In this document: piece after piece, positions 18,680 through 29,300 of the stretch | How positions within the stretch are numbered: position 1 is the stretch's first letter | Layout: every line of letters begins with the position of its first letter | NCBI GenBank assembly: GCA_003427395.1 | Contig: BFEA01000006.1 | Location: forward strand, 4,547,339 to 4,582,756 | From: Chara braunii | Taxonomy: Eukaryota; Streptophyta; Charophyceae; Charales; Characeae | DNA length: 35,418 bases | Direction of reading: 5' to 3' | Notes under the pieces: generated by a model | Seen by the model: the letters and a program-made list of their open reading frames with translations, nothing else | What the model was told of the DNA's origin: nothing | Database searches by the model: none | Program-made: the position numbers and the translations under genes

Positions 18680-18832
18680 ATGTGCGTATCAAAATTTAAA
18701 ACTTGTCGACAAATCTTAGAAAATGTTTGGCAAACAAAAAAATTTACTCAAAAACAAAACAAAAAATCTTTCGAAGGCTCGAAAAAAACAAAATGTGCCT
18801 TTGTAATCTTTGAATTACCTTTTCTGGATTGA
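18680..18832 (+). pseudogene. rps4: Probable 5' fragment of mitochondrial rps4
   Basis: From ATG at 18680 the frame reads MCVSKFKTCRQILENVW, then QTKKFTQKQNKKSFEGSKKT and a stop after 51 codons. The RFKTCR..L.NVW pattern near the N terminus is the hallmark I know from plant mitochondrial ribosomal protein S4, a small-subunit protein of roughly 190 residues or more in that group. Only about a quarter of the protein is present, and the match fades after about residue 30, so the copy is cut off or joined to unrelated DNA near 18.78-18.83 kb. The frame is open a further 12 codons upstream, but the ATG at 18680 fits the family start better. Identification rests on one short motif. Confidence 0.5.
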
Positions 18833-18925
18833 GCAAGGCCGACCATATGTAAAAGAAAACCTCAACATTGATCAATCCAGCAAATTAGAATTGAAGTAGA
18901 CGCAAAGTGAGTGGATTGCCGCATT

Positions 18926-18982
18926 CTTTCTTTCTTTCTTCCTTCCTTTCTTTCTTTCTTTCTTTCTTTCTTTCTATCTTTC
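18926..18982. repeat. (TTTC)n microsatellite
   Basis: About fourteen TTTC units with two CTTCC and one CTATC interruption, about 90 bp right of the mitochondrial-type segment. Confidence 0.96.
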
Positions 18983-18999
18983 CGTCTAATTAATGAAAC

Positions 19000-20100
19000 A
19001 AGTGAGATGCGTTGCGTAAAGTCTCTGAGGATCCCAAACAGCTCGGCGGCCGCTGGCTAGGTCGAGCGGCCGTACTTTTTTGTGGTTTCCTGCTGATCGA
19101 ATATTGCTTTCAAGGATATAAGTGTATGTGTGTACATGTAGATGAGAATTTGGCTGATAAAAAAATAGGAGATAAGATTGTGAGTGTATTTTTCCAAATT
19201 TGAGAAGCTGCAATTATAACTGTGTGAGCACTAATATAGGAAATTAGAAGATGCAAAATTAAAATCAGCGAAATCAAATTGAAAAGGCAGCCGACACGAG
19301 GAGCGCCACACATGTTCGCACCAAATTCTCCTGCTCCATCGCCGCTGTCATTATTGCGCCACTACCTGCTTCCGTATCTTTGACCGACGCACCAGCTCAA
19401 ACGAACGCTTGAAACCGCCAGCTCTTTTTGACGCTTCAACTTGTAACAAGTGTCCCTCCTCCCACTCCTCACTTTCTGGCGGCGCTGCCCAACCAACCTC
19501 CACTACATTCACGCAAGAGCATAGGAGCAGGGCCACTACCATGCCCAAAATCTCATGAAGACTATCCTAATCACCCTCACTGCCTCCCCTTCCTCTAGCA
19601 TGTCAACCCGCGACACCACATCAACAAAGAACGGAGCAAGCGACCTCTTCAACCTAGGTTATCAAGGCTGGAAGAACCCTCAGCCAGAGCATCACGTCAA
19701 TGGCTGCGCCAGACAAAACCAACGGAACCTCGCGCCATCGCCTGCCACCGTAATCCCCATTGCCCACATCAACTCCTCGATATTCCTCGCAGAGGGTCGT
19801 GACGACAAGGCGCCACCAACTCAGGAATCGGCCCATGTCAATAGCGGAGTGGCACAACGCTCCCGGTTGTCGTCGTCCCTCAATGGATCCTTTGTTGATG
19901 AATGTGTTTGAGTCATTAGAGGAGCTAGAGGAGGCGTGGTCTAGATCAGACCCACTAGCTTCTTGAACAGCAAGTCTGAGCCTGGCCGCTAGAATGTCGG
20001 ATGGCGCCAAGTATCAAAATCAGAGCCAGAGGCGGGATTTGAGAACGGGCGCCAATTGCAGAGGGCGCCAACAGTCAGGAACCGGAGATCAGAGACTCAA
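19000..20100. other. Unassigned region with possible primer-binding sites
   Basis: 19122-19149 is the right copy of the 28-bp direct repeat. From 19.28 kb the DNA is GC-rich. A 118-codon minus-strand frame (20010-19654) and a 65-codon frame (19548-19351, with a hydrophobic start) have no motif I know. On the minus strand just upstream of the longer frame, TTGGCGCC occurs three times (about 20012, 20050 and 20065), the form of primer-binding sites in many plant LTR elements. This could be the 5' end of a gag gene of a minus-strand element, but the case is weak. Confidence 0.3.
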
Positions 20101-20276
20101 AAAGAATAAAATAGCAGCCTGGCGGGTGGTAACCCAGGGATCGAGCCCTGGCTGAGTCCGTAACATTGTCCTCTCCCTCTAAAAGGCATTGTCCCGACTG
20201 CCAAGGATCCAATGAACAATTGTGAAGGACGGCACGGGGCCGATCACTAGTCAGAAAAGGAAAGGGGGAGTAATGC

Positions 20277-20440
20277 AAGTAGCAGGGTAATCCCGTGGAG
20301 GTTCTACAAGGGTGAGGGAATCAATGCTCAGGGTAATCCTGTTAAGGTCCTACACGGGTGAGGGAATCAATGCTCAAGTAACACGGTAATCCTATCGAGG
20401 TTCTACAAGTAACAGGGTAGTCCTATTGGTGTTCTACAAG
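20277..20440. repeat. ~50-60-bp tandem array, 4 copies
   Basis: The unit is AAGTAGCAGGGTAATCC, then (C/T)GT(G/T)(G/A)AGGTTCTAC, then AAGGGTGAGGGAATCAATGC. Two units are full length and the last two lack the GTGAGGGAATC part. A 20-base A-rich run (20465-20485) follows. Confidence 0.88.
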
Positions 20441-20489
20441 ATTATAGATTGTTAGGTTTGAGAAAAATTAAAAAAAAAAAAAAAAGTTC

Positions 20490-21056
20490 GTTCAATGCTG
20501 AAGTGCTGGGGTGTCTGAGGGGTCTGAGAGGATGTCTCAGAAGTGGCGGTGAGGAAGCAATCTTCAACAGTTCTGTGATGTAGCCGGCAAGGGCTTCAAC
20601 TTGATTGTCCCAGTAGCACGTTGCGTCCGGTACACGACCTGATGACGAGGTCTGATCCGGATGGCAGGTCGCAAACTGATCTTGATGTCCATGTCAGAGG
20701 TGCTGCTCCAAAAGTTTGCGAGTCTAAGGTGTCGGCCAAAGGGAACAGCATTGTGGCCAACCAGCTGTCTTATCTCCTCATACTGAGCTGCAGCATGCCA
20801 TCATCCTCGTGCGCTTGCCATTAGATCTGTTATCGTCGGCGACGTGCAGGGGCCACATGTAGGACTTGGACAAGAGAGACAACGATGTGGCGGAGGACAG
20901 ATGGAAGAACAGGGCAAGGCGGAGGCAAAAGCGGATCAGACAGGGGTGGGGGTTCAAGAGGCAAGGGCTGCGCTGGGTACAAGGGTGTGTGTAGAGCAGG
21001 AATGCGGGGTTTTGGCGGGGTCAAGGCGGGGTTTATGCAAGGGTTTAGGGTTTGAG
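20490..21056 (-). other. 3' flank of the chromovirus pol, unassigned
   Basis: This lies downstream of the pol stop on the minus strand and should hold the 3' untranslated part and 3' LTR. I could not match it to any second copy in the window, so no LTR boundary is given. The short stretch near 21040 that resembles a plant telomere unit (GGGTTTAGGGTTT) is not repeated. Confidence 0.35.
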
Positions 21057-23225
21057 TTATATTATGTATATAGGGTGAGCACAATCATAGGCGCGAATAG
21101 GTTTCATAGCATTCTTAAGGCTAGCAAGAGGTTCCCATGTGGATTCTTCGTCAGGGTATCTTGTCCATTTAATTTTGTATTTTGTGATTGGTTCCGGGTG
21201 GTCATATGCCTGAGTAGTTCTTCGTCCTATGATAGGTTCAACGACGAATTCAAGGCTTGTGGGTAACATGATTGGTGGGGGTCCAGGATATGGGCGGTCA
21301 GCGAATTGGGGTGGGGATTCATGGTATTCTTTTAGGTATTCTACGTGGAAGACAGCGTGGACACGACTCATGTCACGGGGGAGTTGGAGCTTGTAATTGA
21401 CTAGGGAGGCTTGTTCAATGATGGGGAAGGGACCGAGCCATTTCTTTGAGAGTTTCTTGGACAAGTCGTGTTCGAGTTCAAAGCGTTTGGCGGAGAGCCA
21501 GACTTTGTCCCCTTTTTTGAATGACACGTCACGTCTGTGTTTGTTAGTCTTGTTGACCTGTTGTTCTTGTGTTCTTTCAAGGGCTTCGGTAGTTTCTTTG
21601 AGGAATTTGTTCATTGTTGCTATCCATTCATTGAGAGAAGGGCAAGGGGTGGAGGGGTTGAATTGCGAGGGGAGCAGGAAGTCGGAGGGCAAGGGCGGAT
21701 GATAGCCAAGGTCGAGGTAGAATGGAATCATGCTAGTGGAACGACAAACAACATTGTTGTAGGCGATCTCGGCAGCGGTGAGCAACTGATCCCAATCGTG
21801 TTGATGTGGATGACAATACTTCCTTCGGATTCGTTGGAGAGTATCGTTCATCTTTTTGGTTTGTCCATCGGTTTGTGGGTGGAATGCAGTGCTATACTTG
21901 AGCGTGGTTCCGTAGGCTTTAAGAGGTGTTTCAAGAATTGTGAAAGGAAGCGAGGATCACGGTCGCTGATGATGTTCTCGGGGAGACCGTGATGTCGTGC
22001 GACATGGTCGAAGAAGAGAACGGCGACATCCTTGGCGCTGTGCGATGTGGTGCAAGTGGGCGTGTTTAGTCAGGCGACAAACAATGACATAGATGCAATC
22101 ATGTCTGCGGTCGGTCTTGGGGAGACCACATACGAAGTCCATGGAGATGGACTGCCACCAGTGGGTGGGGAAGTCTTGGATGGAGGGGGTTTTGGTGGTG
22201 TCACGAGGGAAGTGTTGGGATAGGACGGCTCCAAGGGCGAATTCGGATGCGTCAATCGCAACGTAGAAATGTCGAGAGGGGTCGGCGATCTTGAGGACGG
22301 GTGTCGTGGTGATGGTTTGTTTGAGGAAGTCGAAGGCGTTTTGATGGCGGTCGTTCCAAGTTTTCGTCCTTGCGGGTGAGTTCGTGGAGGGGGTACGAGA
22401 TGTCGAAGAAGTTGCGGATAAAGCGGCGGTACTAGTTGGCAAGGCTGAGAAATGAGCGAAGTTGGAGTAGGGTCTTGGGTGGTGGATACTCGATGAGGGC
22501 AGTGCCCTTTGAGGGGTCCATGCGTATATCTTTAGCGAAGACGATGTAGCCAAGGTATTCAACGCTTGAAGCGGCAAAGGTGCATTTGCTGAGCTTGGCG
22601 TAGAATTTTTGGTCTCTAAGGATAGAGAGTACTTCACAGAGATGCTAAAGGTGGGACTCGAAGGTGCGGCTATAGACAAGGATCACATCGAGTTAAACGA
22701 CGACACAGACTTCGAGGAGATCGCAAAAGATGTGGTTCATGGTGGATTGGAATGTGGCGGGGGCGTTGGAGTGTCTGTAGTGCCCAAAGCGAGAACGAAA
22801 TGCAGTCTTGTGGGTGTTGTCATCTCGGATGCAGATCTGGTGGAAGCCACTGCGGAGGTCAATTTTGGTAAAATATTTGGCTCCACTACGGCGACCAAGA
22901 AGATCGGAGATCCTAGGTAGGGGGTACTTGTTCTTGATCGTGATCCGATTCAAGGCGTGGCAGTCTGTGCACATCCGAAGTTCCGATGTTCTGCCTATCT
23001 TGACGAAAAGGCAGCTTGTGCCGAAGCGGGATGAACTTAGCTTAATGAATCATTTTTCAAGGAGTTCATTAAGTTACCGCTTCATTTCTTCGGCTTCTGT
23101 GACCGGGCTGCAAATCGATGGTGTGGGATACGCCACAATCCGAAGGTAATCGGGCGGGCAAGGACTCTGGGAAGGCGTCCTTAAACTTGTCGAGGATGGA
23201 GTTGAGGGCGGTGTCGGCGCGGATA
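21057..23225 (-). pseudogene. Ty3/gypsy chromovirus pol (RT, partial RNase H, integrase, chromodomain)
   Basis: Order on the minus strand: a linker with LDKFKDAFPESLPARL (about 23.2 kb), reverse transcriptase (MCTDCHALNRITIKNKYPLPRI from 22974), the start of RNase H (FYVAIDASEFALGAVLSQ near 22.25 kb), the integrase core (SMDFVCGLP near 22.14 kb, ISDRDPRFLSQF near 21.96 kb, AFHPQTDGQT near 21.87 kb), the GPF module (WLGPFPIIEQ), then a chromodomain (VVEPIIGRR..YKIKWTRYPDEESTWEPLASLKNA) ending at 21057. Breaks: at least three frameshifts; the RT YLDD box reads stop-LDV (22684-22695); most of RNase H and the integrase zinc finger are deleted near 22.2 kb; and the third catalytic residue of integrase is K instead of E (21855-21857). 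The element cannot move by itself. Confidence 0.93.
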
Positions 23226-23242
23226 CCCTTACAAGGGTATCC
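23221..23242. repeat. Near-perfect 22-bp palindrome
   Basis: GGATACCCTT and AAGGGTATCC flank AC. It lies exactly where recognisable pol sequence stops, so it may mark the breakpoint with the unrelated DNA to its right. Confidence 0.9.
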
Positions 23243-26200
23243 GCCCTGGTTTTTGCAAGTGACAGGAAATAGTTTTGGTTTAAAGTTTAAGTATACCGCG
23301 CTAGGCGCGGCTGCGTCTGTGACTTATGTTGACTGGATGGTTGACTATAATAGAGAGTGCGTAGGCGCGCAGGTTTAGGGCGCGCGTGATCCTTTTCTGT
23401 TGTTGATCGTAAAGCCGGCGTGGACATCGGTCGTTTTGTTTAACGATATTGTTATTATTTATTTATTCTTGATTAAAGTAGGATTTAAGGATATTTTTCT
23501 TTTGACTGGTGCGCTTGACCGAGACAAGCGCGCGTGCGTACGGAGGACGACCTCGACGGCGGCGAGACAGTGTGACTGCGGTAGGTCTTGGCACGCGGAG
23601 TGGCACAAGTGGCAGTCGTGGTACAGCCTGGTAAGTCGGCGCAAACGCTGGGCGGCCGCGCGCACGGTTGTAGGCTGAGATGAGGCTCAGGCCAATTTCC
23701 CTCGCCCCAAAGCGCCGCGCCGTACGGCCTTATATGGCACTCCGCGGATATTAGTCTCAGGCTTGGGCTTAGCCCTATTGGTTACGGCATCGGGTTCATG
23801 AGACGGAGGTTCAGGGATCGAGGATGAGTGATGACAGCGCGAGAATATCAGAGCGACGCGAGGAGGGCCGAGGGGCTGAGGGCCCGGCGAGACTATTCCC
23901 CTTTATTTTACTGTCGGCGGCGTTGGAACGGTGCTAATGTATTACCGTTCCCCGTTCGTCACATCCGGACGCTTGGAATTTTCCTAAGTATTTTACTATT
24001 TAACGACATGTTATTTTGATCCTTATGCCCCGACGCTCCTTGATTCGGGCGCGGCGCCGGGTGTAAGGACCGCCATGGCAGTCGAGGACCTTGAGCGCGC
24101 CCCTTTTGATTGTGCTCAGGAGGAGTGGCCCAAGGCACTAAGGGGGGGGGGGGGCAATCCGTAGGGCTCCCCGTTAAATTCCCCGCTAGTTTTATTACTT
24201 CTACCTCCCTTGTCTTCTGTTTATTTTTGTTTTACTCGCGTCCCGATTCTGGGACACGATACCGGGCCTGGGGCGGGGTCACGTGGAGTGTGCTGTAATC
24301 ATGGGGCTGCTAGAAGTGCAATTTCAAACTGTTTTCGTAGCAGCGCCGAGGTTACCCCTTCTCAGTACTATGGGGAACCCCGTTGCAGCCACATCCGGAC
24401 CCAAGCCTCCAAACGTGGGTAAGTGCGAGAGCGGGCACCCACCAGCTGGGGGTGACATGTGCTAAAGTCCGCGGATGAACCCGGACGCGGGCCGCGCCGG
24501 GTGCGTGTAAACAAGGAGGGGCGGAGGGTGACTCCGATCACCCCATGGCTAGATTCGCCCGGCTGCGGCCCACGGCGGTAGCGAAGGGGTGCCGACCGGT
24601 GCGAAGTCCCTCGGGACATCCGTTAAAAATTGGAATGGTTTGAAGAAGACAAGCTCTGCCCCGGCGCCAGCAAGCTGCGCATAAGTCAAAGGGAAGGATC
24701 CGAGCGCCGGCTGCGGATTGTGGTCGCTCTTTTCCTTGGCTGTGCGGCCCGGGCGGGTAGATGCGAGCGGGTCGGGCTGCGTTAGAGGCTGCCAAAATGG
24801 GCTGAGTGGTGACGTCAACCCGGCATGGTCAGTGCAGGCGAAGGGAAAAGGGCCGAACTTAAACGGGAAAGTGGGCTGCGTGCGTGCTGTGATGGTAGAA
24901 GACTCGGGCGCAGTGAAGGGAGGATGGTGTACGGGTTGCTCCATGGTTCTTGGCGGGGGAAGAGGTGAAACCGGGGTTCTTGGGTAAGGCTAGTGTGGGG
25001 GTGAAGACAAAATGACGGGTGGTGGAGTGTAGCGGGCGGTAGGAAGGGAAATTAGTGTGTCGGGGATATGGCGAAGTGAAGGAGGAGGCATCGGAGGGAG
25101 AAAATCCTACCTGCCCGCCGTCGTGAGCCATAGGGCGGGACGAACCCGGCCAGGAGCTCGGTCGCATGCACTTAGAAGATAAGGGAGCGAGGGGGCCGGG
25201 CACGAAGAGCGGTAGGAGAAGGAAGGTAGCGGAGTAACTGGGAAAGGTGGGTGACATAGCGGTGCATGGACCCGGACGGGGGTGGGCGCCAGGTGCATGA
25301 AGGGAAAGACCACGATGGCATAGAAGGAGAGGAGGGGGACTTGGGCGCTGTGGGTAAGCGGGCGCAAAGAGCCAGGGAGAGCGGACAGCACAGCGAGGCA
25401 ACGGTGAGGACGATAGCGGGCAGCGTTACGTTGCAGCGGGTGACGAGCGCGGTGAGGCAGCACGGAGAGGCGATAGGCCGAGGACAAAAGGGGAAAGGGT
25501 GAACGAACCCGAACGACAAACCGTGCCGGGTACATTCGGGGAGGAGATGGTGAGACTGATTGGAAAGGGCAGAGGAGAGGTAGTGCACCCAGGCGCAATT
25601 TTGCGCCAGATTCACGCGCAAAGTGGATGTTCGTGGCGGGGTGAAGAGCCCGTATCTTGTTCGTTCCTCGTTGGATCCAGGCCGGGAAAAGTGTTGTACT
25701 GGGGTTTCCAATGATTGCGAGCATGATGGCATTGTTAGTTTCAGACGAGAGTTAGTAGGATTAGAGATTAGTAGAAACGGCAGTGTGCAGTGGCTATGGT
25801 GGAAGTGAGGGAGGTGGAAGAAGGGAAGATGCAGTTTTCACCTGATCCTTGACGGAATCGGGTGGGGTAAAGGCCGATATTGATGTTTGGGGAGGCTGCG
25901 AGTCCAACGACAGACCCGAAATCCGCGATAGAAAGGCGGTTTTTGTGCTATAGGGGATATGGGCTGCGCTGAGGAGTGGGAGCTGATATAGCGACGAATG
26001 AGGTTTAAGGTGGCTCGGTCGTTTCCTGACCGTTCGTTGCGAAGTAGGAGGCAAAACCGGGGTTTGGGCACCCCGCGAGTTGAAGGGCAATGGCGGATTT
26101 GGAGCCTGGGCAAGGGGCTAGGCATCGTGGTGTGTAGGGGTTGCGGGCTGGAAGGGGGGGTTTGAGGCGGGGATGTACCCACCTGTATCCTGGCATAGCA

Positions 26201-27100
26201 TTCGCTTGATGTTGCCCATCCTATCGACGGACGCAGCCTCCCTCCATCTCCCTCAACAGGGCTGATGGCGGGCACTTAGATCGAGGTGCAGAAAAACAAG
26301 GAGAGAGTGCCTACTGACCTCGAAAGTTGGGGATGCGGGACGGACCGAAAGTCGAGCTACGATGCCAAGCCGCGGTGTACCTGGCCAAGTTTCTGCGGAA
26401 GATCCTTACGATCTTTGTTCCCTCATTCGATGGGATAAGGTGGCCGTGAGCTAGAGGCTTGCTGAGCAGTAGGATTGGCGTTGCGAAGCCCAACACGGGG
26501 AAACAGTGTATCCCGTGACCTATTGGAAGACTCACACCGAATTTCGCTCACCCTATTGAACGGAAGGGTCGAGCTACAGTGTGAAAGCCTGTGGTCAGCA
26601 CCACTATTTGCTACCGAGTGGAGTCATGGCAAGGCCAGCTTGTGAAAGTAAGGCTGCAGTAGACCAGCCGCAAGGGTAGCTGACCCCCGAAGGGCACTCA
26701 GGCTATCGCACGGTAGTCAGATCACGTTGTTACTTCACTGCAGGGAGGGAGAGATAATTACCTGGTCACTGACTTGCGGTTACGGGTTTGAAGTCCTAAC
26801 TGTTGTCAAATGCAGCAAGTTGGGTGAGGGCTGCACAGTCGGCGTCGGCGCGCACCTCGACCGCAACAGGGTTGGCTGGTGCTGTTTTTCCTGCGAAAGG
26901 GGGGGGGGATTCATTTGCGTTTACACAGTTAGTTCAGGTGCAGCCTCCACCAAACTAGCGGAGGGGAATGAGACTGAAGGACGGGCGGACGCGGCAGTGA
27001 CTGCGCAGTGTTATAGACTTGAGATCGCGCATGTGCGGGGCGCCTGCTAGAGTTAAAATTAGCAAGGGGCAGTGGTGGGGCTGAGAAACTCATCTGTGGG
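23243..27100. other. Unassigned GC-rich region
   Basis: Nearly 4 kb with many overlapping frames on both strands, none with a motif I recognise. The longest minus-strand frames (25724-25107, 25732-25172, 25401-24859) are Ser/Pro/Leu/Arg-rich and overlap each other, a sign of composition, not of coding. G runs occur at 24142-24153 and 26901-26909. A possible tRNA-like stretch at 23768-23825 is discussed under rejected items. No repeats of note were seen apart from short simple runs. Confidence 0.35.
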
Positions 27101-27119
27101 TTGGGGGTGACCTGAAGCT

Positions 27120-27550
27120 ACGGTTGACTGTGCGGAAGGTGTTACTGGCTGCTGGCCCTGCGGTGGTGAGGCTGATGCGGACTGACTGCGCGCATGGAAC
27201 TGTTGCTATTGTTGTGCGTCGCACTAGAACTGTTGTTGTCGACTGTGTACGCGTAAACCATAGCTATTGCTGCACAGTGGGGCGGACTGCTGTTGTGCCT
27301 GTTGCTGGCGCTGCGTTTGCTGCTAGCTGTTGTCGACCGTGCGAGTTGCGGATGAGCCTGTTGATTGGGCACGATCAGCTGCTGCTGCCGACTGGCTGTG
27401 CGAAGACTACTGTCGCAGGCTGCTGATGGTTGTGCCCTGAACGCTGCCGCATACTGCGCGTAAAACTGTTACTGCTGTTTGTTGTTGACTGTCGCATGCT
27501 GCGGCACACTGTCGCCGGCTATAGCCAACCGCTACCGGCAGCTATGCAGT
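27120..27550. repeat. Cryptic triplet-rich region (TGC/TGT)
   Basis: Strong but imperfect enrichment for GCTGTTGTTGCTG-like triplets on the plus strand, clearest at 27190-27440. It is a scrambled simple repeat rather than a clean array. Frames through it give Leu/Val/Ala/Cys or Gln/Asn/Ser runs depending on frame, so I do not call a gene. Confidence 0.6.
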
Positions 27551-28180
27551 GCGACTGGACTTGAGAAGGGGGAGGTTAGTGCTGCGAACTAGAGGCTCGT
27601 CAGAAAGGCTTGGCGTCAGCATTTGACTCAGAATTGACCCAGCTAATTGCTGTTTGGCCATCATTGCGGGGCCCTCAGGCGGCTGAAGGTATCAAGGCCC
27701 TCTCCTGCGAGTCTGAGAGCGCCCCTCTTGGATCTGAGAGTCTAAATTCTTTCTCTTTCTGCCCTCCTTACTCTAAGTCTAGTCTGTTGGTTCTGAGAGG
27801 AAGGCGGCAGGCGGGATTGCAACCCGTAATCCGCGTCAAGACTCTGTGGGGAGTCAGCCCACCGATTGCGGGAGCTCTGCCGGAACTCAGGAGTTCTGGG
27901 GGCAGGGATCTGAGAGGTAATCATAGATCCTCCCTTTGTATACCCTGGTATAACCCCTACCTGTATACCTTGCTATGTTTGACTGAGTATACTGCATATA
28001 CCCCTACTTTGACCCTAGTTTGGCTGACACGATGAACTCAGACTAAGTAAAGGGATGTGTGAGTAATCTCAGTTTCAGTTTTGTTGATTGCCTGAAAGCA
28101 GATTGTGAACAAGGAGGGGTTGCATCTGGGGGAAGGGTGGGTGAAAGGTGGTTTTGCTTGAGCCTGAATGGGTCCTATGG
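27551..28180. other. Unassigned region leading to the hairpin array
   Basis: A 141-codon plus-strand frame (27610-28035) has ordinary amino-acid composition but no recognised domain. GGTATACC-like steps (27938-27966) occur in its last third. If the hairpin array is transcribed from the plus strand, its promoter would lie here, but I see no convincing TATA box or pol III box. Confidence 0.3.
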
Positions 28181-29003
28181 GGTCAGACCAGTTCCATAAG
28201 ATTGGATGGCCTGACCGCTGTGTTTATTTTTGAATTGCATGGAGAGTCAGACCAGTTCCATAAGATTGGACGCTCTGATTGCTCTGAATTGTGAGGGTTT
28301 GACTGTGGCTGACTTTTCAGGGGTCAAACCTTTACCATAAGATTGGAGGGTTTGGTCGCCATGTTTGGTTGGGGTTTTGTTCTGTTTCTTTTGTTTTTGG
28401 TCGAGGAGGTCTGAGCAAGTTCATAAAATTGGACGGCTCAGCCCCTTCCTGTTTCATTATGAGGGACTAATTCTCGCTGAGGGCAGGGCATGTCCATAAG
28501 ATTGGACGGCCTTGGACTCATGCCGCACACAGTGGATCAGAGAGAAATGAACCTGGCAAGGACCAGATGTGTTCCATAAGGTTGGACGGTCTGGCCCAAT
28601 GCCTCGCACGTGCTGGAACCCAAAAGGTTATGATTTGGCTATATTTTATATTATTCCATTTATGAACAGGCTAACCAGGCATGGGTTCCATAAGATTGGA
28701 CAGCCTGACTATAGCTTATCATGAAGTGAAGAGAGTATAACTAAGAGTATAATTGAAGGTAACCCTGGGCAGGTTGGGCCTTGTTCTAAGATGAACGGCT
28801 CAGTCCTATGCCCAATGTTTGAACATTAAGTTCAACGAAGTATATATAATTTGGATATTAAACAATTCAGGGCGGTTGAGCCTTGTTCTAAGATGAACGG
28901 CTTAGTCATATGCACCAAAAGGAAGAGAGAAGTAGTTGTGCAACCTGTTCGTGTACACTCAATGGCTGAGTCAGGCAGATCCCATAAGATTGGACGGCTT
29001 GAC
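28181..29003 (+). repeat. Array of ten hairpins with a conserved TAAGAT loop and covarying stems
   Basis: Ten inverted repeats centred near 28198, 28262, 28339, 28424, 28499, 28580, 28693, 28789, 28891 and 28986 (spacing 64-113 bp). The inner hairpin is TCCA-TAAGAT-TGGA in seven (with small variants such as TAAGGT or CCA/TGG), a decayed form in the fourth, and GTTC-TAAGAT-GAAC in units 8 and 9, so the loop stays while the stem changes on both sides. Outer stems differ by unit but remain paired: GGTCAG/CTGACC, AGTCAGA/TCTGATT, GGTCAAACC/GGTTTGGTC, CTGAGC/GCTCAG, CAGGGC/GCCTTG, CCAGA/TCTGG, CAGGC/GCCTG, TTGGGCC/GGCTCAG, TTGAGCC/GGCTTAG, GTCAGGC/GCTTGAC. Sequence between hairpins is mostly unrelated. 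I do not recognise the family. Confidence 0.85.
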
Positions 29004-29300
29004 TTTATGCCTTATGTAAGCTGGGTATAAGGGAATAAAGCATCGAGAGATTACGAACTATTGTTTGCAAAGTTTGACTTGGGGTGGCGAGAGTACTTAC
29101 CTTTGTGGTTTGGCCTGCATGTGACTGAGGGAGGCTACTACTTGGTGTGAGTTTCAGTTTGACAGGTAGTTGCTGTAGTTGCTCGCCACGTGCTAGAGCG
29201 ATAGGAGCTAGTTCAATTCCTGCATTTTTTTAGCTAAGTTTATTTTACTTAGATCGATTTTCGCATTTTCTAGGATCTTTTGTTATACTTGGCTTTGTAT
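29004..29300. other. Unassigned spacer
   Basis: Unique-looking DNA between the hairpin array and the ~120-bp repeats. No further TAAGAT hairpin and no coding motif seen. Confidence 0.4.

Noticed and set aside
19351-19548. Short secreted protein with signal-peptide-like start on the minus strand
   Set aside because: 65 codons, hydrophobic start only, no other support; surrounded by frames broken by stops.
20128-20155. TGGTAACCCAGGGATCGAGCCCTGGC as a primer-binding site or tRNA T arm
   Set aside because: It starts TGG and contains the palindrome CCAGGG-ATCGAG-CCCTGG, but the distance between the T loop and the CCA end does not fit any tRNA, and no LTR end precedes it.
21036-21056. Interstitial telomere repeat
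   Set aside because: Only about two imperfect TTTAGGG units, not an array.
23768-23825. tRNA-Met-like stretch (TAGCCCTATTGG A-box-like, TTCATGA anticodon-like loop, GGTTCAGGGATCGAG B-box-like)
   Set aside because: The anticodon and T stems do not pair and no acceptor stem is found. At best a very decayed tRNA-derived SINE head.
25107-25732. Overlapping minus-strand frames of 186-205 codons
   Set aside because: They overlap in different frames, are rich in Ser/Pro/Arg/Leu and show no domain; composition-driven.
28181-29003. CRISPR array or microRNA cluster
   Set aside because: Repeats are not identical, spacers vary from 64 to 113 bp and there are no cas genes in a eukaryotic context; microRNA precursors conserve arms rather than loops.
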